This document shows positions 5,447 to 13,477 of a DNA stretch of 43,594 nucleotides, piece after piece (the first letter of the stretch is position 1; the number at the start of each line of letters is the position of its first letter). The stretch comes from Candidatus Kaiserbacteria bacterium. GTDB lineage: Bacteria > Patescibacteriota > Minisyncoccia > Phycocordibacterales > UBA918. Position numbers and translations under genes: made by a program. A model generated the notes under the pieces. That model searched no databases, was not told the origin of the DNA, and saw only the letters and a list, made by a program, of their open reading frames with translations. Location: positions 1-43,594 of the forward strand of contig JAGQMJ010000005.1 in NCBI GenBank assembly GCA_020428685.1, in the 5' to 3' direction.

Positions 5447-7261
5447 ATGAATACAGAAGAACATAGTCAGGTCGAGAGCGCCGAAGTTCCAGTAGCTGAA
5501 GCGTCAAGCGAAGTTATTGAACAAAAGAACGAGTTTAATTGGAAACTTTTCTCCCTAACTCTTATTGCAATTATTGTCGGAGCTGGCTTTGTAGCTGCAG
5601 CTTTTTATTATAAAGAACAACAACAGATTAGACCTCCGGCAGACTTAACTCCTGAAGAAGAGGAAATGGTATGGGTCCCTCCACAGGAAGAAGAGGTTGA
5701 TGGTTGGGCTTTACCAGAGGATGATTTTGAAGTGGAAGAAGACAACAATCAAAATACGGAAGAGGAGGATATCCGACCTGTCCCATGGGATTTCAACAAC
5801 TCAAGCTCTTCTGTGCCCCAGTATGATATTTCGGTTGATTGGAGGGATAGGCCTGAAAAGATTGATAATGAGAATCTGCCGATTCAGTATGTAACACGGG
5901 CGTATGTAGTTGGTTCAGTTAAGAATGGTCTTTTTGCTGGAGAGACTGTTCATCTTTTGTATACAGCTGAGATGGGAGAGTACCCCTTTGGCCTTTTCGT
6001 GTTTAATCCTGAAATCACAAACATTGAGCCCTGGTTAGATAATGTTCTCAAACTTCCTGATTCATTGAGTAGCTCTGACGGGACCATTCAGTTAAAGAAA
6101 GATGGTGAGCTATACGCAGCACTAGTAGATATTGAAGAACGTCGTTCTCACAGTTCGTCATCAATTGGTACACTCACTTTTGAAGGTTTGTCAGGTATTC
6201 CTAGTAATACTCTGTATACGTATAGTGGATGTTTATTTGCAAGAACACCGAGTGATTTGGTCACTGAGTACGTTGTCGACATTCCGTTTATCGCCGACGA
6301 AGATGAAGGCTCTTATGCTACTCCAGAAATTAGTTACAACCGAATTGATGGCAATAGAGTAACAGCTGAGTATGAAATTTATGACCTAGTATCATACGGA
6401 TGTGGTTCTTTGTGTTCTCCGTTAAAGGTTGTTCACCGTACCGATGAAGAGTTTGTAAAAACCGGTATTACTGACGATGGTTATGAGGTTTTTGTATTGA
6501 AAGATGTCTATGATGAGCGTTATAACGAACTTTATACCCAGAGAAATACCCGTGCTTTTGTTGATACTTCTGACGGTCAATACAACGCATTAGATGAGAA
6601 TAAGTATTCCTATGACGAGTTCATTAATATCGTGCCACTCCTATATTGGAAGGACCCGCTGGGTCGCTGGGTTGAGTTTGTGAACACAGAATTCATAATC
6701 CTTGCTGAGAAGTGTAAACCAGTTATCTACTTGTATCCCGAAGAAGAAACTGACCTTCATGTAGAGGTAAAGCCAAATATAGGATTTACCAAAACAATCC
6801 CAGAGTATAAGAACGGTTGGAACGTGACAGCGTATCCTGATGGAACCGTTATTGATAGAGAAACGGGAGATAATTATGACTATCTCTATTGGGCTGGGTT
6901 AGTTGATGGGTACCCTCTTATTGAAGAGGGCTGGGTGGTGGCACAAACAGACCTCCTTGCATTCTTTGAATACATTTTGCCTTTATACGGCCTACAGGGA
7001 GAAGAAATTGCCGACTTTACTGAATATTGGGTTGAAGATATGGATAAGGCTCCGTATTACGCAGTTAGCTTTGTAGAGCAGTCTATTATTGATGAGCTAT
7101 CGCCACTATCGATTGATAAGAAACCAGATGTGGTAATGCGAGTCCTGATGACAGCTAAGCCTTTAAAGCGACCAATCAAACTAAGTGCTCCTCAACTGCC
7201 TGAAATACCAGAGCGAAGAGGATTCACGGTTGTAGAGTGGGGAGGAACCATTTTGCGATAA
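5447..7261 (+). CDS. Membrane-anchored CKPVIYLYP-domain protein
   Basis: 604 aa from ATG 5447. An upstream in-frame TTG at 5429 is rejected because the -10 box TATACT lies within that extension. Order: a short cytoplasmic tail, one TM helix (about residues 29-52), a very acidic Pro/Glu/Asp linker (about 55-115), a long beta-rich extracellular part (about 140-410), and from about residue 422 a domain beginning AEKCKPVIYLYPEEE and ending with PERRGFTVVEWGG. The CKPVIYLYP domain is widespread in candidate-phyla bacteria and some eukaryotes and has no function I can name. A protein of this size with its own promoter is probably a surface protein; the following MEMO-CapA gene starts 10 nt after its stop, so the two probably form an operon. 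Confidence 0.75.
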   Translation: MNTEEHSQVESAEVPVAEASSEVIEQKNEFNWKLFSLTLIAIIVGAGFVAAAFYYKEQQQIRPPADLTPEEEEMVWVPPQEEEVDGWALPEDDFEVEEDNNQNTEEEDIRPVPWDFNNSSSSVPQYDISVDWRDRPEKIDNENLPIQYVTRAYVVGSVKNGLFAGETVHLLYTAEMGEYPFGLFVFNPEITNIEPWLDNVLKLPDSLSSSDGTIQLKKDGELYAALVDIEERRSHSSSSIGTLTFEGLSGIPSNTLYTYSGCLFARTPSDLVTEYVVDIPFIADEDEGSYATPEISYNRIDGNRVTAEYEIYDLVSYGCGSLCSPLKVVHRTDEEFVKTGITDDGYEVFVLKDVYDERYNELYTQRNTRAFVDTSDGQYNALDENKYSYDEFINIVPLLYWKDPLGRWVEFVNTEFIILAEKCKPVIYLYPEEETDLHVEVKPNIGFTKTIPEYKNGWNVTAYPDGTVIDRETGDNYDYLYWAGLVDGYPLIEEGWVVAQTDLLAFFEYILPLYGLQGEEIADFTEYWVEDMDKAPYYAVSFVEQSIIDELSPLSIDKKPDVVMRVLMTAKPLKRPIKLSAPQLPEIPERRGFTVVEWGGTILR

Positions 7262-7270
7262 TTAAAATTT

Positions 7271-9040
7271 ATGAAAGGCAAGAGTCATTACAAACTACCT
7301 TTGGTGGTCATATTGTTCAGTGTAATAGTCGCAGTGGTTGTTTTGGTTATCCCAACTGAGAATGTTCAAGACACTGAGTTGGCTGAGGAGAAGCGTACTT
7401 TGTCTGATGAGTTGCACTACGCTTACTCTAAAGATGGGAATCTTTACGGCGTAAACTCAACAGAAAATCTTGTGCAAAGATTTAGCGATACGGTATATGG
7501 AGGTGTTGTTTCTCACCATCTCTTGGCAAACATAGACATAGCTAAGTTCTTTTATGAGTTTAGTGACCAGGAGGTGGACCGAGTGATAATAATTGGACCA
7601 AATCACTTTTATCCAACAACCTTTCCTGCGTTATCAACCACCTATGACTATGAGACGCCTTTTGGAGAAGTTCGTCTCGATAATGAGTTCATAGAAGGAT
7701 TAGTGTCGGACAAACTTATCCAAATAGACGAGAATACTGTCGATACTGAACATGCAATTTCTTCGTTGGTTCCTTACGTTGCTCACTACTTACCGGATGC
7801 AGAGTTGGTGCCGATTATTCTCACCCGAAATGCACCAGACAGTTTACTAGAGGGGCTAGCTGACTATCTTAAGAAAAATAATACTGAAAATACAATCGTT
7901 GTTGCCAGCGTTGATTTTTCTCACCACCTATACAGCAATGCTTCCATGTTACACGACCTCAGGTCTGTAGCAGCCATTAAAAGTTTTGATATTGAAAGTC
8001 TTAGTGAGCTTGAGATAGATAGTCCTCAGTCAATCAGTGTTCTATTGCAGTATCTTGAGGCAATTGGGGCAAAAGACGTTTCTCTCTGGCAACAAAACGC
8101 CGCCTCTATATTTGATGAATACGATATCGATGATGTTACTTCGTATGTTTTTGCACATGCTCGTAAGGGAGGTATAGATGAAGTTCCTGGGGCTAGTATG
8201 CTTTTCTTTGGCGACACAATGCTAGGCAGAGATGTTGAGAGGATGATTGATGGTAAAGTAGATTTGTTTTCTGGAATTCGTGGTCCTGAAGGAAACTTCC
8301 TTAAAGGATATGACGCTATCATGGTGAACTTAGAAGGTGCGATTGCTAGTGACGAGTGTGGAGTGACGGATGATGAGCTGCTCATTCAGCCTGATAATTT
8401 AGAACTTTTGACTCAGGAGAATATATCTCATGTTGGGGTGAAAAATAATCATTTCCAGAAGTGTGACGAAGAAACATCTTTATCCATCGTTAAAAAAACG
8501 AGTTTAAAACCACTCGGTGATATCTCAGTAATTCAAGGGACTGGACACGATATCGCAGTAGTATCAGTTTATGCCGCCCCAGTTCCATCTGATACATCTA
8601 TAATAGTTGATTCGGTAAGAGGATTTGCGGACATATATGAAAACTTAGTAATTAATGTTCATTGGGGTGTTGAGTATAGTACTGAATCAACCAAAGCACA
8701 GACTGACCTTGCTCATGCATTTATAGATGCTGGGGCGGATATTATAATTGGCCACCATCCGCATGTTGTTCAGGATGTGGAAAAATACAAGGACGGTCTG
8801 ATTGTCTATTCACTAGGGAACTTTATATCTGACCAAAAGGGAGAACTTACTAAGAGTGGTTTGGCTGCAGGTGTCTTTTTCGGAGAAAATGAGAAGAAAT
8901 TATTCCTGTTTCCCTTTGAGCAGATTAACGGTGTGCCAACACATTTAACACAAGAAGATACAGGTATTGTGTGTGGTGATATCGTAAAGACTGGGTACCC
9001 CGACGCGATTCATAATTGCTTGATTGAGGTGACTGAATAA
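7271..9040 (+). CDS. MEMO (AmmeMemoRadiSam protein B)-CapA fusion protein
   Basis: A 589-aa two-domain protein behind an N-terminal TM anchor (about residues 9-27). Residues about 48-300 match the MEMO/AmmeMemoRadiSam protein B family: GGVVSHHLL, IIIGPNHF, TEHAISSLVPY and VASVDFSHHL supply the His/Asp metal-site motifs. Residues about 308-589 match the CapA/PgsA metallophosphatase-like family: MLFFGDTMLGRD (D315), MVNLEGAI, VKNNHF, NVHWGVEY, ADIIIGHHPHVVQ and YSLGNF are in canonical order. Both sets of metal ligands look intact. CapA-type enzymes act in poly-gamma-glutamate or other capsule metabolism at the membrane; MEMO relatives bind metal, some resembling dioxygenases. No PgsB/C is adjacent. 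The joint role is unknown. Confidence 0.85.
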   Translation: MKGKSHYKLPLVVILFSVIVAVVVLVIPTENVQDTELAEEKRTLSDELHYAYSKDGNLYGVNSTENLVQRFSDTVYGGVVSHHLLANIDIAKFFYEFSDQEVDRVIIIGPNHFYPTTFPALSTTYDYETPFGEVRLDNEFIEGLVSDKLIQIDENTVDTEHAISSLVPYVAHYLPDAELVPIILTRNAPDSLLEGLADYLKKNNTENTIVVASVDFSHHLYSNASMLHDLRSVAAIKSFDIESLSELEIDSPQSISVLLQYLEAIGAKDVSLWQQNAASIFDEYDIDDVTSYVFAHARKGGIDEVPGASMLFFGDTMLGRDVERMIDGKVDLFSGIRGPEGNFLKGYDAIMVNLEGAIASDECGVTDDELLIQPDNLELLTQENISHVGVKNNHFQKCDEETSLSIVKKTSLKPLGDISVIQGTGHDIAVVSVYAAPVPSDTSIIVDSVRGFADIYENLVINVHWGVEYSTESTKAQTDLAHAFIDAGADIIIGHHPHVVQDVEKYKDGLIVYSLGNFISDQKGELTKSGLAAGVFFGENEKKLFLFPFEQINGVPTHLTQEDTGIVCGDIVKTGYPDAIHNCLIEVTE

Positions 9041-9279
9041 GTGGTTGGTGATTTTTGGTATTTTATATCCCTGGAAACCCTTGTGGGGATTGATGGTAAA
9101 AGTACGAGATCGAGGAGGTTAGTGATGCACGTAAATTGATGTCACTCTTTTATTTCCCTCGCTTCTCGACTGTAGGACTACTGAAAAATATTTCCCGGAT
9201 ATTTTACCTGTCACAGTCTATCGTGGTTCTGTTCCAAGCAGCCAATAACGTATTTGAAGCTGTATTTATTAAAATATAT

Positions 9280-9307
9280 TTGGCTTGGTTTACATGTTTG
9301 TTATACT
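9280..9307 (+). promoter_or_regulatory. Promoter of the NUDIX gene
   Basis: TTGGCT (9280-9285), 16-bp spacer, TATACT (9302-9307), then 6 nt to ATG 9314. This fixes the start and makes the message leaderless. The preceding 9041-9279 holds no gene that I can support. Confidence 0.7.
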
Positions 9308-9313
9308 TTGACG

Positions 9314-9757
9314 ATGGAAAAACATGTAATTGTTCCAGCTGTTTGCTTGTTGTTGGAGTGTGATGGTAAATGGTTTGTTGGACGGCGTCAAAATACTGGA
9401 TTTTGTGATGGTTATCTAAATATGCCTGCCGGACATATTGATCCGGATGAGACACCGCGAGAAGCGGCTGTACGAGAGGCGAATGAAGAAGCCGGGGTAG
9501 AGGTGTCAGCTGAAGATATTGAGTTTGTACACATTCAATACAATAGGAATGTTGATGGGCGTCATGACAGAACTCATTATTATTTCAAAATTGAATGTTG
9601 TGATCAGGAGCCAGTAAATACTGAACCTCATAAGTGTAGTGAAGTAATGTGGGTTCCAGTAGGTGAACGACTTTCTGAATTTGTTCCGTTTATGAAAGAG
9701 GCTTTAGAATCCATGCTGCAAGGGAATCAGTACTCAGAGTTTTACGAGAAGATATAA
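9314..9757 (+). CDS. NUDIX hydrolase
   Basis: 147 aa from ATG 9314; a longer reading from 9254 would run through the promoter and is rejected. A complete Nudix box spans residues 40-62 (GX5EX7REUXEEXGU, with REANEEAGV at its end). The N-terminal VPAVCLLLECDGKWFVGRR is the usual first strand pair. It hydrolyses a nucleoside diphosphate linked to another moiety; the substrate cannot be read from the sequence (MutT-like nucleotide sanitation or mRNA/NAD-cap type are possible). It is a single gene with its own promoter. Confidence 0.9.
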   Translation: MEKHVIVPAVCLLLECDGKWFVGRRQNTGFCDGYLNMPAGHIDPDETPREAAVREANEEAGVEVSAEDIEFVHIQYNRNVDGRHDRTHYYFKIECCDQEPVNTEPHKCSEVMWVPVGERLSEFVPFMKEALESMLQGNQYSEFYEKI

Positions 9758-9864
9758 TTCGTAATACACTTAAGTCTAATCTTGTTGGCAAGGCTTTCTT
9801 GTACTATTTTGACTACTGTTCGCTAGTGATTAATCTATGGTGAACTACTTATTTAAGGGTAAAA

Positions 9865-10107
9865 ATGCTGTCGAAAAAAACTAATTTCTTGATACTTGGC
9901 ATAAGCTCTTTGTTTTGGACTAAGCTTATGTTTTTCTTCTTTGATGATCCTGAGGGTCCAAATCTTTTGGTGGTTGTTGGAATGTCGATAGTTATATATT
10001 TTATATCTGCCAGTACATTTTTGATAAAAATGTCCGATTTCTCAAGGTTTTTGTCTGCTCTCCTGGTCCAAGTATTTTTGGTCACAGTTTTCTACTTTAT
10101 TTTTTGA
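9865..10107 (+). CDS. Small membrane protein
   Basis: An 80-aa hydrophobic protein with two to three TM segments (about residues 8-25, 34-55 and 62-79) linked by the short polar loop DDPEGPN. I do not recognise the family. Its stop (TGA 10105-10107) directly abuts the stop of the convergent minus-strand gene. A degraded copy of its 3' end is found at 10898-10925, so the gene or its tail was once duplicated. Confidence 0.5.
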   Translation: MLSKKTNFLILGISSLFWTKLMFFFFDDPEGPNLLVVVGMSIVIYFISASTFLIKMSDFSRFLSALLVQVFLVTVFYFIF

Positions 10108-10425
10108 CTAGTCGTTTAGTTTGCTAAGTCTGATGTTGTACAAAACATCAGCGTCACTCACGCGTTCAAGGCAAGTTCTCTTCATTTCGTTGTGCTGCTG
10201 ATTTATAGTCCTTTCAGGATTGGATGGTAAGCATTCACCATCCATAAAACCAATAACGTAGTGCTCATTGTTTAATGTAAAACCAAGTGCTAGTTCTTGT
10301 AGCACCTGCTCTTCTTCAAGAGTTAAGACTGCTTCATCTCGAAGTGTCTTGTTGAGTTGGTTGCACCAGTTCTTCCAGTTTTCCCGCTGGCCCTCTTTTA
10401 CTTTTAGTAATACTGCTTTTTGCAT
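10108..10425 (-). CDS. Small soluble protein, DUF6176-like
   Basis: A 105-aa protein: strand KAVLLKVKEGQ, a long helix with WKNWCNQLNKTLRDEAVLTLEEEQV, strand FTLNNEHYVIGFMDGE, then a helix rich in Asn/Gln/Glu and a last strand DVLYNIRLS. The order beta-alpha-beta-alpha-beta with GFMDGE suits a ferredoxin-like/dimeric alpha-beta-barrel fold. I associate it with DUF6176, but only from memory of the pattern. Its -10 TATCAT (complement of 10432-10437) is 6 nt before the start codon, so it is leaderless. It is convergent with the small membrane-protein gene with no gap. The function is unknown. Confidence 0.65.
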   Translation of the reverse strand: MQKAVLLKVKEGQRENWKNWCNQLNKTLRDEAVLTLEEEQVLQELALGFTLNNEHYVIGFMDGECLPSNPERTINQQHNEMKRTCLERVSDADVLYNIRLSKLND

Positions 10426-10534
10426 ATTTAAATGATACTCATTTTAAAGTAAAAAGAAACCTGTTTCTGCTGTGGTGATTTCTGTGTCTGTGGCAATAAT
10501 TAAGTTCAGAACCTTGATATGCTAAACTCAAAAT

Positions 10535-10873
10535 ATGAAAAATCTTAAGTTCAAGTCAGAACTGTGCGAACTGATTTTGAGTGGTGAAAAAACAGCTACT
10601 TGGAGATTGTTTGATGACAAGGATTTGCAAGTAGGAGATGAAATTCAGTTTGTAAACAAAGAAACGGGTGAGACTATCGGGGATGGAGAAATTTTGAAAC
10701 TAAAGGTCACCTCCTTGGGCAGTTTGCAAGAAGAGGATTGGATTGGTCACGAAAAATATTCCTCGCCAGAAGAAATGTATAAAACATATAGGGGTTATTA
10801 TGGTGACAAAGTGGGTCCGGACACCAAATTAAAAATTATAGATTTTAGCTTTCAAAAGTTAAAAAAGTTTTGA
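10535..10873 (+). CDS. ASCH-domain protein
   Basis: A 112-aa single-domain protein. The ASCH/PUA-like fold signature is LILSGEKTATWRLFDDKDLQVGDEI, split over residues about 13-38, followed by the strand FVNKETGETIGDGEI. ASCH domains bind RNA or modified nucleosides, and some are N4-acetylcytidine amidohydrolases; the length suits the compact bacterial class. A -10-like TATGCT (10518-10523) lies 11 nt before the start codon. It stands alone between two genes of unrelated type. Confidence 0.8.
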   Translation: MKNLKFKSELCELILSGEKTATWRLFDDKDLQVGDEIQFVNKETGETIGDGEILKLKVTSLGSLQEEDWIGHEKYSSPEEMYKTYRGYYGDKVGPDTKLKIIDFSFQKLKKF

Positions 10874-10897
10874 CTTTGTCCACGAGGTCGGATCCTC

Positions 10898-10925
10898 GGT
10901 CCAAGTATTTTGGCTACAGTTTTCT
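10898..10925 (+). pseudogene. Remnant of a duplicated gene 3' end
   Basis: GGTCCAAGTATTTTGGCTAC and the bases to 10925 match 10065-10093, the 3' end of the small membrane-protein gene, with one deletion and a CT/TC change. No open frame remains. It lies just upstream of another 2-TM gene. Confidence 0.5.
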
Positions 10926-10952
10926 TGAGATCACATGATACAATCTTTCGGT

Positions 10953-11174
10953 ATGCAAAAACCTAAACATAAAGATTTTAAATATTTTGTCCGCACTCTT
11001 TCGATTGTTATTGGTTTGGTGATGGTCTGGCGTGGGGTATGGCATATGCTCGATGCTATTGAGGCAAAATATTTCGGAGGTGAATTATTTTGGACTGGGT
11101 TAGTTGGTATTATAATCGGAGTTGTGCTTCTGTATGCTCCAGACCGCGACTTGAAGGAGATAGAGAAGTTGTAG
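10953..11174 (+). CDS. Small two-TM membrane protein
   Basis: 73 aa from ATG 10953, chosen because TACAAT (10939-10944) lies 8 nt upstream; the in-frame ATG at 10935 is placed before that box. A basic N-terminus (MQKPKHKDFKYF) is followed by two TM helices (about residues 13-33 and 43-60) and a charged tail DRDLKEIEKL. The family is not recognised. The next gene begins 19 nt after its stop on the same strand. Confidence 0.5.
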   Translation: MQKPKHKDFKYFVRTLSIVIGLVMVWRGVWHMLDAIEAKYFGGELFWTGLVGIIIGVVLLYAPDRDLKEIEKL

Positions 11175-11193
11175 GGTTTAGTTAATAAACGTC

Positions 11194-11727
11194 ATGGAAA
11201 ATTTTGGTTTTAGAGCTAATCAAGAAGCAGAAGATACGAAGTTAGAAAAAGCTTTTTGTAAATTTGCTATTGAGAATAATTGTACTGCTGATGAGCTAGA
11301 AAAAGCATATTTGCAGTTTTGTGGTGTCGAGCGTGAGAGTGATGAGAGCGACAAGGTTTCTCTTCTGAGGGTTGAGATGGAAAAATTAGATAAAGAGTTT
11401 CGTTTTCCATTAAACCGATTTGTTAAAATTATTGAATCCCTAGGCGTTCTTGAGGGTTCGGTGGGAGAATTTGAAGAATATTTAACCAACTTAAGTTTGT
11501 CTGGTTCTGAAAAGAGTGTACTGATGAGTATCGTGAAAGAATGTCGCTCTGGGGAGATCGAGTGTTTGGTGGCCGGAAAACCTGTTGTAAAAATTATTGT
11601 TGAAAATAACGCCTCGCAAGCCGTGACGGCATACTGGCTTAAATTAAGGTTGGTAGAGCTGATGAAGGCGGTAGAAGATAGAGGATTGGATGTGAGTAAG
11701 GTGGAAATCTGGTTTGAGGAGAAATAA
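11194..11727 (+). CDS. Hypothetical cytoplasmic protein
   Basis: A 177-aa protein, acidic, without TM or signal. It has a helical N-terminal half (TADELEKAYLQFCGVERE, then VEMEKLDKEFRFPLNRFVKIIESLG) and a C-terminal alpha/beta part (GKPVVKIIVENNASQAVTAYW, split, and GLDVSKVEIWFEEK). I do not recognise a family. It may share an operon with the preceding 2-TM gene. Confidence 0.55.
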   Translation: MENFGFRANQEAEDTKLEKAFCKFAIENNCTADELEKAYLQFCGVERESDESDKVSLLRVEMEKLDKEFRFPLNRFVKIIESLGVLEGSVGEFEEYLTNLSLSGSEKSVLMSIVKECRSGEIECLVAGKPVVKIIVENNASQAVTAYWLKLRLVELMKAVEDRGLDVSKVEIWFEEK

Positions 11728-11774
11728 TTGACTCTATTAGTCTCATCAGGTTTATTTGGGTTACCTACGTCTGG

Positions 11775-11780
11775 TATAAT
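11775..11780 (+). promoter_or_regulatory. -10 box TATAAT of the Gmad2 gene
   Basis: Consensus TATAAT ends 6 nt before ATG 11787; there is no Shine-Dalgarno sequence, so the message is leaderless. Confidence 0.7.
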
Positions 11781-11786
11781 TAGTTT

Positions 11787-12719
11787 ATGAAAAGAATAAT
11801 TTTGTTGATTTTTGTTTTGTTTATATTGGTAGGAGGTTATTTTGCTTCCAATTATCAGCCTGCTGGCACCGCTTCGACTCCAGCCGAAACAAAGCCGGTT
11901 TACGACACTAAAAACATCTCATTTACTATAGATGGAGAAACTATCTCTTTAGTCGACGGGGTATCATCGGCTCCACTTATGGCTGGATCAGAAACCTTGA
12001 GAACCGTTAACTACATCGGAGACGCCTTGTCTCATGATGTAGACAGTGACGGAGATCTAGATGCTGTCTTTTTGGTTTCAGAAAATAGTGGCGGCAGTGG
12101 GACTTTTTATTATGCAGTTGGTGCTATCAATGAACCGACAGGGTATGTGGCTACGGAAGCGCTGATAGTAGGGGATAGAATCTCCCCACAGTCAGTCGTA
12201 GCTGGTGAAGGTAGTTTGGTCTTGGTGAACTACAAAGATAGAAATTTTAATGACCCGATGACTGTTGAGCCTGCAGTAGATAAGGTCCTGCAACTAAAAT
12301 ACAGCAAGGAGGATAATAAATTTGAGAAATACGTCTACTTCAAAGACGAGATACTGTACTTGCAGGAAGGGGTGCAAACGGTCAGAGTTTTGAGTCCCCA
12401 AGTAGACTCTTCGGTTTTTAGTCCAGTCGTTTTGTCTGGAGAAGCGCGCGGCTCTTGGTTTTTTGAAGGCTCATTCCCGGTGTCGATTGTTGATGCAGAG
12501 GGGGCGGTTTTGGGTGAAGGTTTTGTGACAGCCAATGGCGACTGGATGACAAATGACTTTGTTCCATTTGTTGGTCTGGTTGAATACAAGTTAGATGCTA
12601 GTCTAGGTTCTTCGACACCTGGAAGTGTAGTCTTGCGAAAGGATAATCCTTCAGGGTTGCCAGAGCATGACGATTCTTTTGAAGTAAATGTAGTGTTGAA
12701 TTCTGCTTTTGCAGAATAA
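11787..12719 (+). CDS. Secreted protein with C-terminal Gmad2 domain
   Basis: A 310-aa protein with a signal peptide or anchor (residues 3-20), a Pro/Thr/Ala linker, and a beta-rich middle domain that includes the acidic DVDSDGDLDAVF, a calcium-binding-like D-x-D-x-D-G loop. The C-terminal Gmad2 immunoglobulin-like domain (about residues 195-305) has VRVLSPQVDSSVFSPVVLSG, GSWFFEGSFPV, TANGDWMTNDFVPF and KDNPSGLPEHDDSFEV. Gmad2 is known from spore-germination proteins and is frequent in exported proteins of candidate-phyla bacteria. The protein probably acts outside the membrane; partner and role are unknown. It is expressed alone. Confidence 0.8.
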   Translation: MKRIILLIFVLFILVGGYFASNYQPAGTASTPAETKPVYDTKNISFTIDGETISLVDGVSSAPLMAGSETLRTVNYIGDALSHDVDSDGDLDAVFLVSENSGGSGTFYYAVGAINEPTGYVATEALIVGDRISPQSVVAGEGSLVLVNYKDRNFNDPMTVEPAVDKVLQLKYSKEDNKFEKYVYFKDEILYLQEGVQTVRVLSPQVDSSVFSPVVLSGEARGSWFFEGSFPVSIVDAEGAVLGEGFVTANGDWMTNDFVPFVGLVEYKLDASLGSSTPGSVVLRKDNPSGLPEHDDSFEVNVVLNSAFAE

Positions 12720-12760
12720 GTATTTGACGACTTAAGGCTTATTCATTAGATTGTCTCTAA

Positions 12761-13429
12761 ATGAAAGGAGAGACAGGTTCAAAAAAAGTTTATCAGAGTT
12801 TTGGTGGGCACGGCATGGACGTGTCTATTAACCGGGCTGATGATTTGGATAAGGTCACGCTGAATCATGTGGGGGCCAAAGAGTCGCCTTCAGTCCTAGA
12901 CTTGGGTTGTGGAGCTGGCGGACAGTCATTGCGGCTGGCACTTGGCGGTGCCACTGTAACCGCATTAGATAAATTTGATTTTAGGGAGCTGATAGCGGCA
13001 GAGATGAAGCTTCAAAAGATAAGTGAGGAAAAGTTGAAATTCATCCACGGAGACATCAGCAGCTTAGAAAATTTACTTCAAGGCGAGCAATATTCAGATG
13101 TGAGTATGCAAAGAACTTTGCACTATCTTCCTTATACGGATGCGTTGAAGCTACTGAAGTATTTGCATAGTGTTGTGACGGATAAGATGTTTGTGTCTGT
13201 GACGGGACTGTCTTCACAGGTTGCTTTTGATTATCCTGCGCTTAGCTTGCCGATTGAAAATCGGTTTTCAGTTTTGCATCCGGTGCAGGCTGAGATTTTT
13301 GGAATTCATGAGCCAGTATGTCTGTATTATGAGGTAGAATTTGTATCACTGTTGGAGGAATCAGGGTGGAAAGTAGAGAAGGTTTGGGTTTCTGCTTTTG
13401 GAAATATTAAGGCGGTTTGTCATCATTAG
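12761..13429 (+). CDS. Class I SAM-dependent methyltransferase
   Basis: A 222-aa Rossmann methyltransferase. Motif I VLDLGCGAGGQSL is at residues 45-57, motif II VTALDKFD at about 69-76, and the acidic FIHGDIS is the adenine-contact strand. Motif IV, normally DPPF or similar, is replaced by MQRTLHYLPY, as in ubiquinone/biotin-type small-molecule methyltransferases. The substrate cannot be named. It is followed by 48 bp and then the export operon, which has its own promoter, so there is no evidence of functional linkage. Confidence 0.8.
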   Translation: MKGETGSKKVYQSFGGHGMDVSINRADDLDKVTLNHVGAKESPSVLDLGCGAGGQSLRLALGGATVTALDKFDFRELIAAEMKLQKISEEKLKFIHGDISSLENLLQGEQYSDVSMQRTLHYLPYTDALKLLKYLHSVVTDKMFVSVTGLSSQVAFDYPALSLPIENRFSVLHPVQAEIFGIHEPVCLYYEVEFVSLLEESGWKVEKVWVSAFGNIKAVCHH

Positions 13430-13466
13430 GAGGTCGTGTGGCTGTAAGTGTCTGTTATACTGAAAG

Positions 13467-13472
13467 TATAAT
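13467..13472 (+). promoter_or_regulatory. -10 box TATAAT of the MacAB-like operon
   Basis: TATAAT overlaps the in-frame TTG at 13472 and ends 5 nt before ATG 13478. This makes ATG 13478 the start. The transcript would run to about 17042 or further to 17494. Confidence 0.7.
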
Positions 13473-13477
13473 TGCTT

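Noticed and set aside
8026-8385. Long open frames on the strand opposite the MEMO-CapA, P-type ATPase, mltG and other genes
   Set aside because: They are antisense shadows: low-complexity Ser/Pro/Ala content, no ribosome site or -10 box, and the opposite frame has clear family motifs.
9041-9279. Small gene or RNA after the MEMO-CapA gene
   Set aside because: There is a weak ATCCC...GGGAT pairing, but no supported ORF, promoter or RNA fold; I see nothing definite here.
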